Of a DNA stretch of 64,000 nt, positions 39,467 to 51,490 are shown piece after piece. This DNA is from Typha latifolia (lineage: Eukaryota; Streptophyta; Magnoliopsida; Poales; Typhaceae), in assembly GCA_019914945.1 (NCBI GenBank), contig CM034106.1, positions 10,726,501-10,790,500 of the forward strand, written 5' to 3'. The notes beneath the pieces are model-generated. The model was not told where the DNA came from. It saw nothing but the letters and a program-made list of their open reading frames with translations, and ran no database searches. Position 1 is the stretch's first letter; every line of letters begins with the position of its first letter. A program made the position numbers and the translations under genes.

Positions 39467-40420
39467 CTACTTGATGGTGATATAGCGGTTTGTACCATGC
39501 TTAGCCCAGTGATCTTTGAGGTCCACCGACATTGACAGATCATATCCCTCCACTGCTAGCCGGCTGAGTAGCTTCCTAAATGCACTGCCACTCATCTTGC
39601 GCCCATTCATACGAGCATGTCGCTTGTTGGGCATCACCGGCAGCGGATACATGGACATGGTTGTGGTGCAGCAGGAGGACTGCCATCCTCCATTCCCCCA
39701 CTTGTAGCACTGTCGATACTTTCCTGTGCAGGAGCAGACAGGCACTGGCATTGCCAGTTCATCAAACGCGACCTGGTTCAGTCCCAGATCCTGCCCTTTC
39801 CAACCATAATACTTTGTCCGTGAAGCGTGCTTGTTAAGATCATCGCCAACTACCTCATCCCTCCAGTCACTATCTGATTTTGCGATTGTTACCTGCTTGT
39901 TCAAATCCTCACCCCCTTTCTTTCTACTATTTCTTGATGACTTTGATGACTTTTTTGATGGAGAAGCTTGAACATTAGACTCTTTGATTCGTCGTTTAGC
40001 CTTCTGGGACTTCATAATGCCATCTGAATCTGTTGAGCTAGGAAATGCCTCAGTTACATGCATCTCCCTTGTGTCATTGTAGTGTCCGTCTGAAAATGGT
40101 GATTGTGTCTGAAGATGTTGTTGGTGGTGGTGGTGGCTGTGTTTCATCCCGCGTGTAGCTGGAGAGCATTCAGACATACAATTGCCATTCACACCATTCT
40201 CACGAGCATAGTGGAGGGCTGCAAGAGCATTATCGCGCTCCAATACGGCATTGTTACGCTCAGCAATTGCAGCATCACGCTGAAGAATTGCCATGTCTCG
40301 CTCAGCTATTGCAGCTCTCTTCTCAGCAAGTGCTATGTTGCATTCATGCATAGCGTCATCGCGCTCAGCCAAAAGAGCCATGATCTTTACATTTTCTTTC
40401 AGGTGATGTTGAGTCATCAT
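39467..40420 (-). CDS. BPC: BBR/BPC (GAGA-binding) transcription factor, group II
   Basis: The open frame gives 317 residues. Residues 13-75 form an Ala-rich coiled coil built of repeated AERD/AERN units, a feature of group II proteins (BPC4/5/6) used for dimerisation and nuclear or nucleolar placement. Then come a His-rich stretch, a basic nuclear signal ([21 protein letters not shown]) and the C-terminal DNA-binding domain. That domain holds five conserved Cys (229, 231, 238, 250, 251), [24 protein letters not shown] and the invariant end RYITIK. These proteins bind (GA)n and recruit Polycomb components. Relatives I know begin with about 24 more residues (MDD...QW) before MM. Here TGG precedes MM, but TAG precedes TGG, so the start at 40420 probably hides an upstream coding exon spliced at AG|TGG. 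The distal sequence near 42300 looks like a leader. Confidence 0.88.
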   Translation of the reverse strand: MMTQHHLKENVKIMALLAERDDAMHECNIALAEKRAAIAERDMAILQRDAAIAERNNAVLERDNALAALHYARENGVNGNCMSECSPATRGMKHSHHHHQQHLQTQSPFSDGHYNDTREMHVTEAFPSSTDSDGIMKSQKAKRRIKESNVQASPSKKSSKSSRNSRKKGGEDLNKQVTIAKSDSDWRDEVVGDDLNKHASRTKYYGWKGQDLGLNQVAFDELAMPVPVCSCTGKYRQCYKWGNGGWQSSCCTTTMSMYPLPVMPNKRHARMNGRKMSGSAFRKLLSRLAVEGYDLSMSVDLKDHWAKHGTNRYITIK

Positions 40421-42290
40421 CCACTATACTATGTCAAAATAATTTGAGGCAAAATCAGAAGATCAATTTAAATCAGAAAGCTATCGCGTGTTAGGGAGTA
40501 TGCTGCTTATCTGCAACACATGGATAACAGAAGTTAAAGTTAATATAGGGAACAACGGCCTTGGGAAAGTTTCTATTTTATGTCCTCTCAAAACAGAGTT
40601 GATCTTTAAGATTTGCGAGAATACTTGGTTTATTGATGTGTTCATTTAGGTCCGGTTTAAAACAAAAGGTTCTGAGGTTCTGATTGTTCAGAGTATATAA
40701 TAAAATCAATGAAAATGAAATGACTTATGTGTTATCACAGCAGCAATGGTTATATACATTTAAGAGATGCTGTCCCATAAATATCAAGAAACCGAAGATG
40801 ACAGAAGGATTATATTGTGATATCCATAATTTCCATTTCTAATGAAAAGAGTGCAGAGGATTTAAAGAACGACAATATGCCAGAGAAGCTGTTACATGCA
40901 TCTATGAAAAGATTTCCTGAATGAAATTAAAATTCTGCAAAGAGGTGAATAGACACAGTTACACAGATTATTCGTTGACCATGTAAGGTTCTCACAGAAG
41001 ATCCTAATTTAATAGCAATATTCATTTACAACAATACCCATGTCCAATTTAATTTTAACCTTCGTTACTATATTGGATTCCATAACAATATGTAAACCTT
41101 CTAGTAGTAAAATAAGACAATTACAAGCAGACACAAAAACTAAGATTGTGTTATGGTGTTCTAACCAACATTTGAAAGGCTTTTAAGATATTCTATTACT
41201 TATGATATGGATACAATTACAATTCCTTCAGTTCAGCAAATGCCGAATAGCCATTATTCTGCTAGAAATTAAAACTGTCAGCAAATGACAAGGTCAAAAA
41301 CCTTGTAGGCATTGTATATAATCTGAATAGAACATTGGTTCCAAAAAGTTTAATAATACCTGATCGTCTACTATAGTAGCTTCGAGAAGCAAAATAAAAA
41401 CAAAAAAAAGAAGAAAAATTTTGCATGCAAAACTCTGCCCCTAAGTAATTTGATAGATGCAGAAGTAGATAGAATCAAAGATGAAGTGATCGTGAACTTT
41501 TGATGCTACAGTCAAGCTGGGGACTTCCACTACGAGTTCCTTCCATAGTCCATACTTGAATGCCACTCTTAGCTGTGCGCAATGCTAGTTATTTCATATG
41601 GATGGATTTATTGTAATGGTACACTGAGAATCACCTGATCCTTGCACAAATCCACTTTCCATGGTCGACATTCATCTTATACGCCTGTGACCACTAAAAT
41701 TTCATGGGAAGATCTTACTATTAACTCTAGCAAAATTGCATGCCCTAGTATGGATATACCGCAAATTAGACCTCCAACCTCGGTAGAGATGAATCTCAAA
41801 GAGATGTTTGTGCAGATCACAATCATTAAGTGGATATAACTTAGCTAGAGTCCACTTCCCTCCCAAATCACCACAATCTAGACTCACCACTGCTCTTCTC
41901 ACTCATTTCCAAATCAAACTTCAGCAATGTACTTCACTATTGGAAATCCCCAACAATCTCAAAACCCTTGTCAAATTTCTCCATTCCACAATCATAATAA
42001 TGTGAGAAGAAACCACATCATAACAAGTGAAAATAGATCCATGCAGCAGAAATTATGAACCCAGCAGCCCAATAATAAACCCCAAGTCTCCCTACACTCA
42101 GAGCTCATCAGAACTAGCTTGGCGCTTACTATGTGCTACAAATCACACAAAAGCCTAGCAAATAAACGAGAGCATAAAGGATCCACAGTTCCAGCATCAA
42201 AATCCTCAATAAAAGAAGAAGAAACCAAGATAAAATGAAATAGAACCCAAGAAGAAGAAGATTAAAAAAAAATTTAAATTAAATTCCTGA
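40421..42290. other. Probable leader intron of the BBR/BPC gene
   Basis: AT-rich DNA upstream of the BBR/BPC open frame. It may hold a short first coding exon that I could not recognise, and most of it is probably an intron between a leader exon near 42300 and 40425. No other gene is visible. Confidence 0.45.
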
Positions 42291-42296
42291 CCTTGG

Positions 42297-42440
42297 AGAA
42301 GCCTCGCTACATCAGTACATCCCCCCTTCTTCCTTGGTCTTAGTTTTTTTTTTCCGGATATAATTCTATCGAAATTTTCTTCTTTACTTTTTCTTTCTTT
42401 TTTCTCTTCTTGGATTGCGCGGTGTTATTCCTTTTCTTGT
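42297..42440 (-). promoter_or_regulatory. Candidate 5' leader exon of the BBR/BPC gene with uORFs
   Basis: On the minus strand this stretch is purine-rich (AAGAAGAGAAAAAAGAAAG) and ends CTTCTCCAAG|GTCAGGAA, a good splice donor. Near its end are a two-codon uORF, ATG TAC TGA (42312-42320), and, overlapping its stop by one base, a minimal start-stop ATG TAG (42307-42312). Whether the leader is transcribed is inferred from gene position only. Confidence 0.4.
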
Positions 42441-44451
42441 CTCGTCTTCGTTGCTCCGACTCATGGGTCCGGCCCCAAACTTGATCTAGAAAATTAATTG
42501 GATTGATCTGCAAAGTGTAGCGATTCGGGTCCCCTCAGCAAAGTCTCTTCTTACATGAATGGTACGTAAATATATCTTTTCTTTTCTTTTTTTACGGATT
42601 TTTATAATTACTACTGAAACCCTTTTAAATATAAAATTTAGTTAGTTAGATTTTTTACTTGTTTGTCTACTTTAACCTTCTTATAAAAAAATAAAATGGA
42701 TAGATACACCCTTTAAACTATTATTGAGAAAATAAATAGGCTTTTTTGTCTATCTAATTAGCTAGCCAATTTTTAATATTTTCTAACCGAAATTTTAGGG
42801 GAAGAGGTTTAGTGATACAATTAGAAGCTATTTTGCCGAGAGTTTTTTTAGATACTACATTAATAGATATAATATCTCATTTAAAAATTATTATTTTATT
42901 TGGTGAACTAAATCTAAAGAATAGTATTTAAAAAAATTAACTAGACTCAAATGACTCAGTTTTATTCTCTTATTACTATCCAAACCCATCTTGCTTCTGT
43001 CGCTTCAATCCCAATGCATCCTTGTTATAGTCTTATCTCATCTAATTTCCATCATTAACCCAAACTTATCTTTCCTCTCCTCTCTTCTATTCTCCTCTAA
43101 TTAACTACTTATTTACCAAACATTTTATTATAAAATATAATTAACTGAATATATATTTAATAAATATATTGTTATGATATACAGTAAACTAAACAAGTCA
43201 TTTATTTATCTAGATATAACATCCAGAAAAATATGTATCTTTTATAAATATAAGAAATCAAAAGACCTCTTAGATAATTCGAAAATGTATATGTCCAAAA
43301 AAAAATTTCTTTATGGGTAAAAGTGATATGAACGAGGGAGTCAAAATATAATTATGATGGGTTATTTCGTTACCCTCTTGTATAAATTATTTAAAATAAT
43401 TTAAAAAATATTTAATTATTCACGATATGATAATACAAAGAAAGAAAAAAAGTTATTAATATAAAAAGTTTACGTTCTAATCTCTAGGATAGAAGTGTAA
43501 GGTTATTCACATGTTAATTAACGACAGTAATAATATTTTAAAAAATATAGTAATAATTATAATAGTTTAAATTTTAGCGATTTATATAAAATATTTTTCT
43601 ATCGTTTATGACATAAATTATGAATTCAATTTCCTCCGTAGATATTGAGTTTTAATTACACCAAATAATGCACCGATTAGAGATAGCTACGAGTTTGGTT
43701 TGAACTAAACCTAATAGCCTTACTAGTTTTTTTACTTAGTGACTAAGTGAAATAGTTAGTTTTTTTATTAAATTTAACTGAGTACCATAGTTATTTTAAT
43801 AATTTTATTGTGTTATATCAAAATATGCACATATTCTTTAAGAAAAATAATAAGAACATTTTAATTATTTTAACATAATTTAGTTAAATTTAATAAAAAA
43901 TTTAGCGGATTCACAAGGTTACTATGTTAGATACATGTACTATAAATCTGTGAGAATGCATCAAATAATTCTTAGCGATAATAATATATACTATAACAAT
44001 TAAATAAACAACATCTTTGTAGTTTTATGGAGGATTTTGCAACTGTCAATATGGCTTATATGAGTTATAAAAAAATGACAGTGTCGTTGAGAGGAACGAT
44101 GAAAATAATAATAATAATAAATATTTTGAGAATCGAAAACTAAGAAATATATCCTAGACTACAACTTTGAAATCCAAGGAAAAACATGAACCTCTCCTCT
44201 CTCAAAATTAGTGATAATGCACGATCTACTATGTACACTAGCAAGTATTTAATTAAACCCCGCGAGATTGGATTTTTTTTTTCCGTAGATTAAAATTATT
44301 GCAAAAGTCTAAAAAAATGTTTATGTTTCCAAAATATAGAAAATAAATGTATCGATAGAACACAAAAATCAATCCTTTTATTTAATATTATTTTAATAAA
44401 AAATATTTCTAAAGTCAGTTTAAGATATATATGATCCTTCCAGCTATTTGC

Positions 44452-44491
<40 letters not shown>

Positions 44492-44840
44492 TTATATGAG
44501 AGAGACGCATAAAAACTACTATTACTATGTTCAAAATTAAAAATTCAAATCAGATGATGCTACGCCCTTTACCAAAATTGATTTCCTCGTCAGCAGTCAT
44601 ATCCACTTCCGATCTTTATCAAAAAGAAAAACCGAGTACTGCGCTCTCCTCACTCCACCAGATTCAAATATCGAAAACAAAGGCAGTACGCGGTTTTCGG
44701 ACTCCATCCAACCGTTTTCCCCTTCTTGAGTTGTTTCCCCATAAGATGGAATTCTCATTTCAACGGTTCAGATGACTTCCGAGCACGCCTCGATCCGTGT
44801 GCTTCTACTCTCAGCCAATCAGAGTTCGTTTCTCACTTCA
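42441..44840. other. Intergenic, AT-rich, 2.4 kb
   Basis: The first part is the presumed promoter of the BBR/BPC gene. It also holds a decayed element of the GGATTTTTAC family (about 43320-43605), an A run followed by (AT)n (about 44452-44488) and the distal promoter of the histone gene. No gene is visible. Confidence 0.5.
43320..43605. mobile_element. Decayed MITE, GGATTTTTAC family, copy 3
   Basis: The interior follows the order of copies 1 and 2: GTTACCCTCTTGTATAAATT, then a region like AATTTAAAAAATATTTAATT, a GATATGATAA segment, and GTTAATTAACGACAGTAATA. The termini are too changed to set borders. Confidence 0.4.
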
Positions 44841-44872
44841 CCCCTCGCCTCCGCACCGGCTTGCTATAAGTA
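44815..44872 (+). promoter_or_regulatory. Core promoter of the histone H1 gene
   Basis: A CCAAT box lies at 44815-44819 and a TATA box (TATAAGTA) at 44865-44872, about 95 bases upstream of the ATG. GATCCGTG at about 44792-44799 is one base away from the inverted plant histone octamer (CGCGGATC). Spacing fits a TATA-driven gene with a leader of about 60 bases. Confidence 0.7.
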
Positions 44873-44966
44873 CCTCCCCTAAACTCCCCCAAATTCTCAT
44901 CGCCTCCGTTCGATTTCCTAATCTTTTCTTCCGTTTTTGTCCCGATCCTCTTTGATTTCTCTCGCG

Positions 44967-45598
44967 ATGCCTGGTGTTGAAGCGAAGGAGAAGAAGCCGA
45001 AGGTTTCGAAGCCTCCCAAGGAGAAGAAGAACGAAGATTCGAAGCCTTCTGCGCCTTCACATCCTCCCTATTTCCAGGTATATAGATCATTAAGAGGTCA
45101 ACAGAAGAGAAAAATTTTAAAAAAAAAAATTTCTTTCTTATTGTTTCTTTATTTGTTGCGTAGATGATTAAGGAAGCCATCTTGGCTCTGCACGAGAAGA
45201 CCGGATCAAGCCCTCATGCTATCGCCAAGTACATGGAGGAGAAGCACAGTGGGGTTCTCCCCGCAAATTTCCGGAAGATGCTCGCCATCCAATTGAAGAA
45301 TTTTGCTGCAAAGGGGAAGCTTGTGAAGGTGAAGGCCTCGTTCAAGTTATCCGAAGCAGGGAAGAAAGATTCAAAGCCTGCGAAGGACAAGGCCGTGGCG
45401 AAGGAGAAGAAGACGAAGCCCAAGGAGGCATCCTCCGGTGCTACCAAGCGCGTGCAGAAGAAGAAAAGCGTGGCCTCTGTTAAGTCGCCGAAGAAGGCAG
45501 CGGCAGTTAGGAAGATGAGGAAGGCACAGTCACCTGCGAAGCCTAAGCAACCCAAATCGATCAAGTCCCCTGCGGCCAAGAAGGCCAGGAAGGCTTAG
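44967..45598 (+). CDS. Linker histone H1, two exons
   Basis: Exon 1 is 44967-45077 and exon 2 is 45164-45598; the protein has 181 residues. The winged-helix H15 domain spans about residues 31-102: HPPYFQMIKEAILALHEKTG, SPHAIAKYMEEKH, LPANFRKMLAIQLKNFAAKG, LVKVKASFKL. The Lys-rich C-terminal tail carries SPKK-type phosphorylation sites (VKSPKKA, QSPAKPK, KSPAAKKARKA). It binds nucleosome linker DNA and compacts chromatin. At 181 residues it is shorter than the major Arabidopsis H1.1/H1.2 and nearer the size of the stress-induced H1.3 class; the class is not certain. The intron sits between Gln37 and Met38 inside the domain, a position often seen in plant H1 genes. Confidence 0.93.
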
Positions 45599-46059
45599 GA
45601 TTGTATAGAATAGGATTAGGATGTGGTAATCTTCTTGTGGGATGTACATGCTGTTAGTCTCCTTTTTGTCCTAAAACAATGGAATGTATTCTGGAATCTC
45701 ATCTTCCATGACGAGAATAGAGATATATTTCAACTCATATGTTCGTATCTGCTCTTTTATTGGCAAGTAAATAAATAGCAAGGCAAATGTAGGAAAACTG
45801 GCAACTAGGCTCGTAAAGATTGCAAAAATATATTGGACCTCCGGTAAACAAGGTGGCAATGCAAGATGACTACAATAGGCTAAGATTTCAGTTAGTCTCC
45901 TTTCACAGGCATCGCTTCTATTAAGAAATGGTTAAATTGGATAAGAAGATCGAACTGCTAAGAGAAAAGTATGAACTTCAAACTGTTTATAAAGATGAAA
46001 GTGTTGCCAGGGAAGATTGAAGTGACAATCAAACTCTAAGGAAATGCCGTTACACTATT

Positions 46060-46073
46060 CCCCCCCCCCCCCC
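46060..46073. repeat. Poly-C tract
   Basis: A run of about 14 C about 460 bp beyond the histone stop codon. Confidence 0.85.
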
Positions 46074-46242
46074 ATTCATTTAACTGTCTGTAAGCCACTA
46101 TACATATGACCTGGAGAACTACTAAATAATTTTATTTTAAATCTTATTGTGATTTTACTCTGATATTATCTTCAATCAGCTATATCCAATTCATTCTAGT
46201 TATTCTGAAGATCGTTCCTTTTTAAACATATCATAGCTAGCT

Positions 46243-46763
46243 TCATTTTATAGCCGCGCGCTGCCATCGATCCAGCTGAATAATTACATTCCCATGAACT
46301 CCAATACGTTTACATTCGACAAATGAGAGCAAAACTTCCATCATGGAGACTATTGCAGGTTGACAGTGTGAAATCTTGGATTCCAACATGCCATGATCCA
46401 AACACTGGCTGGCCCCCCTCACCAAGAACAGAGCAAGAAAGCCATTGGTGTCAGACAGGGAAGCACAGTTGGAGATCACCGTCTCGCTTCCCATCATGGC
46501 GGCTCTGTCGAGTTCTTCTGCAATCGAGTTATCCCCAAGCGAAGTGGACATCACACGCATACAATTCTAGCTTCCCACTAGCCATCTTTTACCCCGCCTT
46601 TCTCCTGCTCTCGTTCCACACACCGTGAGCGAAAGTTACTTCTTACACTCCAGTACTCCACCTCTCCTCCTCCTTCCTGACTCCACCTGTACTCATGATT
46701 CCAAATATCCCAGCCACAGTTGCATCGCATTAGCGTCAGATAAAGATCACTTGCCAAGGGCAC
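46243..46763 (-). other. Unassigned open frames on the minus strand
   Basis: Two neighbouring minus-strand frames (46578-46763 with LASDLYLTLMRCNCGWDIWN; 46243-46560 with SLGDNSIAEELDRAAMMGSE) lie in a stretch less AT-rich than its surroundings. They are in different frames. I recognise no domain or family. The stretch could be an exon of a non-coding RNA, a decayed gene or chance. A CT-rich, promoter-like region lies upstream at 47.7-48.1 kb on the same strand. Confidence 0.25.
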
Positions 46764-47724
46764 TGCTCTAGTTACATTTTATATCTACAAGTTTTTATTA
46801 TTTTTGTAAGGTTTTTTAATGTAATCGGCAAGATGTCTCCAGACAATTTTCTTTTGATGTTCTAAGTGCCCCGGTTATTTATACAGAGTATATGCACAAG
46901 ATAGGTGAAGAATTTTGTGAAGTTTTAACTGAAAGACAAGTTTTCTAGGAGTAATTTGAACCGACCGCTGACAATTTTGATGTACGAAAGTTTGATTGTT
47001 TGACTCTAACCAATGTTAGAAAGAAAATATGGTTTAAGCTCACAAATGGTTCAAATACACCCAAAAGATATGATTCTTTAAATTTCATTTTGCAAACTTT
47101 TAAAGAGCAGTTTCAACTATTCTAGGAGTTATATAAGGGCTTAAAATCTAATACTAGATTTTTTGGGGGTCTTATTTATCTTTTAGAACGGATTTTGAAG
47201 AACATTCTAGAGTTTTCTACTCATCGCCTTAAGGGTTGCCGAAGTTGAAAATCAATAGTAAAAACAGAGTATAATGAGTTGTATATAAATTATCGAGCTC
47301 CATTTTATAATTGGTACAGTTATAGTGATTAATTTGATATGTAAGTTTTTCCTTGGGTTTGAAGTTTCACATACAAAAAAAATTGTGTATGCGATTATTA
47401 ATTTTAAAATTTTACTTTCCCCATTTTATATTGATTATTTTTTCCCCAATTTTATTACCGTCATGTCACGCAAGGAGGTGTTAAAAGCAAATAGCCTAGG
47501 ATGTGCAATTTTATGCTTCATTTAATCGCCTATCATTAGCGCACTAATGAGCCAGCAATCATAAGCCATGCATACATAGAGGAGAGAAGCTTGACGCTCA
47601 CATATGCAACAAAACCCAAAAGGGGTACGAGTATGCAACAAGTGTGTGATTCCAACCATCCATTTTTCTTTGCCAATGCCACCCCATTCATTGATCTTGC
47701 CTTTTACCTCTTTCCAATTTTATG

Positions 47725-48130
47725 GTAGATAGAGGAGAGAGAGAGAGAGAGAGAGAAGAGAGAAGAGAGAAGATATTATGAGAGGAGGGAGGGCCCTCAG
47801 GTATGTTAAGCCTTTTGACTCTGGAAACGTGGGCCGGGATACGGTCACCACCGCCCCACGGCCCAGAGGGACAGCGCGTAAGGTGGTGGAGGGAAGGTGG
47901 TGGGAGGCGGGGCCCACTTGGTAGAGCCCAATGATGATTGGAAGCGCTCGGGCCCACCCGCACCGTCCGACGTGGACGAGCCGTCCGCGTCGCCCAAACG
48001 CCGCCCCACTTGCCCGGAGATCACGCCTCCCACCTCGCACCTCCCACCTCCCACCAACGTGCACTGCGAGGAAATCAAAACAATCTTCTTAGAATTAATT
48101 AGGGTTTTACTTTTACTAGTACTTCGATTT
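47725..48130. promoter_or_regulatory. GC-rich promoter-like island with GA run
   Basis: A GA run (about 47730-47775) is followed by a GC-rich block with two GGCCCAC elements (47911-47917 and about 47951-47957, the style of TCP/site II boxes) and a telo-box-like AGGGTTTTA at 48101. Read on the minus strand, the order is GC-rich island then a CT-rich leader-like run, as in plant promoters. No coding sequence follows on either strand that I can identify. Confidence 0.35.
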
Positions 48131-50347
48131 CATGCACGCATTTAACTCCTCGGTAAACTATAATTTGCCTTTATGAGGTTTTAATTAATGCCGATTAGTA
48201 ACCCATGGTCGCCCATTTGGCTACTAACATGGTGTAGAAGAAGATCTCTCGTGGATTCTATGTGGGCTAGCGGTTGCCTCCTTTTGGTCTCCCGGACATC
48301 GTTATAGTAGTGGGGAACAGTTCTTTTCGTGTAGTATTGTAGCACTTGTTTGTCGTGTACGTAAAGTACTCTCTTTTCTCCGCCTGTCGTAAAAGCGACA
48401 CGTGTTCAGAGCCCCGTCATGCCGTACGTTGCGTTCCAGATTTGTCACCTTCAGCCGATCCCTTCTCCAACAGACTTGTCTTTGGCTCACCTAAACCTAA
48501 ACCGGTAAGGTTACCTCCTCCGCTTTGTTCGTATGGGCATGATGATGAGAGGAATAATTAACTCGAGTAAGCGATGGATAAAATTGACTCACCCACTATT
48601 CTAAGATAGTCAACCGGAAGCATAATTTCTCATCGCCTTTTCACGGATATTTTTCTTTTAATGGTAAAAGTGCTTTTAAATGTCATCAAATGTTAAAAAA
48701 CGAGTTCTATATCTTATTTTTAATATCTAAAAAAATTTATGGTGTTAATTTTTGTTGTGAACTGTTATCGTATAGATAAGTTTAAATTAAATATATATGT
48801 AAAATAATCTTAGTATGATTTAATATAAGTTCTTTAAGGTTAAATAGAACTTACAGTAACCAAAATTTAAAATCGAATAAAGGATATTTTAGAATTTTAT
48901 TTTACATTTTTTATATATAAAAAGTAACAAAATAAAAAAAATTCCTATCTATTAGTAATATAAACGAGCTGCTCGATCTCGGTTTGGACTGAGTAGAGTC
49001 TAAATAAATATGTGGACTTAAATTAAATTTTGAATTGAGTCTATGTCGGAACCAATTCGCTTGGGCTCAACTTGATTTTATTATTATATAAAATATATAT
49101 AAGTGTATCCATAATTATTAGATCTTTAATTAAAAATAGGTTGGACTTAAAAATAATGTAGTTTTAGGATTGGGCTCGGTTGAGTTTAGCTTAAAAATAG
49201 GCTAAACTTTAGGCTTAGACTCGGCTCATTTATAATTAAAATTAATAAAGAGTGATTTTTAAGATATTAAAACCCAAATGTAAGAGTGGTTATGATGATA
49301 AGCATCCACATCCACATGATAAAGCATGAATAATAATAAATACATAATATAGTGTGTGCTAATAAATATAAAATATAATGTACTTTTAATTAACTTTTCT
49401 AAATTTAATTAGAGTTCATTTTAAGTTTTTAATCAGTAGTTTGGAATTTAGATAAAGAAGAGAACAAATTACTACTCGAGAAAAATGAGGAATTGTTTTG
49501 TGTTGGCAATGGGAAGTGAGATGTGGTCACTCGTCCAGGAGAATGATAACAACTCCAAGCAATGGAGGAATTGGTGGGTCCCTTCATTAGTAGTCCCCAT
49601 AAGGTTTGAGAGCTCTACCCCCTTAGGTTATAAGTATTTTTAGCTCTTCCACGGTTCAAAATATCTATCCACAACTTAATGCATACAAGTTATACAAGCA
49701 TTATAGAATGCCATTCTTCGTTAGTACTACCTTAATATGTACTTCGAAAAGCAATAATAAGTGAACAAATGTTAGGTGATCAATTACTACCATTGATTAG
49801 TATTGGATGAGACCCATCACGTCAAACAAGGAATTATATATATGATGTACGTACTATGCAATATATATTTTTTTAATTAAAAAAATCAACTCATTCCCTC
49901 ATTTTGATCACATTAATGTAGAAGATGTAAATTTAATGGGGACTAGGTTTAGGCCTTTGGTACCACATAATGGAGACCATGATGTCGGGGTTCTTCCTTA
50001 TATCATGACATTCGTTGAAGGTGCTTCTTAATCATGCAAAATTTATTAATGGATAGTGATATTTACGTAATAAATTAAAAAAACACTATATTAAAGCAAC
50101 TTTGTAAAATGAGAAAAAACGAAATATATAACCCAAGGAGATAATTACTTCTTTAATCTCAAAATTATTACCCGTGTTATAAAATAATCGAATTTTGCCG
50201 GCGAAGAACAAAGGTTGCCATCATCAGATGAGTACCATCCAATGAGGGTGACAACCTAAAATTAATTATAGGTAAGGTGTCAACCAACAACGAAGACGGT
50301 AGAAAATTGCAACGATCGAACTCAAGAACACACCACCATCATGCTCA

Positions 50348-50349
50348 CA

Positions 50350-50412
<63 letters not shown>
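50348..50412. repeat. (AT)n microsatellite, about 65 bp
   Basis: A long AT run interrupted by a few G and C bases near its ends. Confidence 0.85.
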
Positions 50413-50413
<1 letters not shown>

Positions 50414-50560
50414 ATATCAGAGGTCTATGTGACAGCTGCACGGTTTCCAAAAAACTTCCCCAACAGTGATCGATGTTAAGATTATTAAGCCATAGATTTG
50501 ATGGTACACAACAAAGACACTTGCGTGATAAGATAGCTCAAAAAGGTAGTGCCCAAAATA

Positions 50561-50561
<1 letters not shown>

Positions 50562-50594
<33 letters not shown>
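50562..50594. repeat. (AT)n microsatellite
   Basis: An AT run with one TTT interruption beside the element at 50608-50998. Confidence 0.8.
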
Positions 50595-50595
<1 letters not shown>

Positions 50596-50607
50596 ACCAT
50601 CCTTATT

Positions 50608-50998
50608 AGCACGTATACCATTCTATATTTTTAATATATCATTGTATACCTTCAAAATTACAATTTTAAACTATTTTTAAAAAAAATTAGGTAATACTTT
50701 TTGATACTAAGAAAAGATAGTTTCACTTATATCGCTTATGCTATCACTGTGTTCACATTCTCATTATATAAACTTTTTTTTTACCAAAGTACATTTCATT
50801 GAACTAATTTTTTTATTAAGAGATTCTTATAATTACTTATTTTCTTAATTTAAAGAGATATATATTAGTTTAAATAGCGTATGTAGATATTAAAAAAATT
50901 TAGAGACTGTAGATAAAAACTTAAAAGTTGTACATATAAATATAGATTATAAAAGAGTATATATATATATAATATTTGAGGAAGTATAGATGAAAAAA
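50608..50998. mobile_element. MITE-like element (family A)
   Basis: The left end has GCACGTATACCATTCTATAT and the right end, reverse-complemented, has TTTTCATCTATACTTCCTCA. That is the same pattern as the termini at 55945-56880. The interior has no coding capacity. Borders are approximate. Confidence 0.45.
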
Positions 50999-51300
50999 AG
51001 ATAATTTTATTTTGACCACCTAAATTATTACTGTGATTATTATTTTAACCACGTACACCTACTAATTCAGAAAGTTTTTTAGCTTAAAGATTTTAAGTAT
51101 ATATAGATATATATTTTTTTAATTTTTATGGCGTACGATGAGTAATAAAAAAAAGTTAACGAAGTGTATATGTAAAACAGTGAACGTTGAGATCCAGGTG
51201 AAATAATAAAAAAGAAAAGGTGACGTCAGCAGAAGGGTGGGTCCCGGATTCTTAATTCCTTCAGCCCACGCGCAATCGAAAGGGAGGGTCCTCCCTTTTT

Positions 51301-51490
51301 TTTATACCCACCACCATCTCATTCCTCCTCTTTCTTCTTCTAACACAGAGATCTCCTTCTTCCCCAAGCTCCTCTCCTCCTGAAAGATTCTTAGATCTTC
51401 TTGGTCTCTGTCTCTTTCTTTTGCTCAGCTTATGATCTTTAGCTTCTTCCTCTAGAAGAGGAGACTTGGTATAGTTGTTAAGTTTCTTAG
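51301..51490 (+). promoter_or_regulatory. Candidate core promoter and leader exon of the VND gene
   Basis: A TATA-like TTTATACCC (51301-51309) is followed by a long CT-rich stretch typical of a plant leader, ending TTTCTTAG|GTGAGTAA (donor at 51491). The next good acceptor before a start codon is GGTGCAG|GTG at about 53569, three bases before the VND ATG. This suggests a leader intron of about 2.1 kb. A separate promoter close to 53450 is also possible. Confidence 0.45.

Larger units (their letters stand above)
45599..51300. other. Large intergenic region, 5.7 kb
   Basis: No gene is established here. It contains a poly-C run (46060-46073), minus-strand open frames of unknown nature (46243-46763), a GA-rich run and GC-rich island (47725-48130), AT-rich spacer, two long (AT)n tracts and an inverted-repeat element (50608-50998). 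Confidence 0.5.

Noticed and set aside
44452..44488. A run plus (AT)n as a possible retrotransposon tail
   Set aside because: No element body precedes it; it is better explained as simple repeats.
46578..46763. A TTGGCAAGTGATC word (minus strand) resembling part of a miR169-type duplex
   Set aside because: The match is short and no complementary arm follows at a fitting distance.
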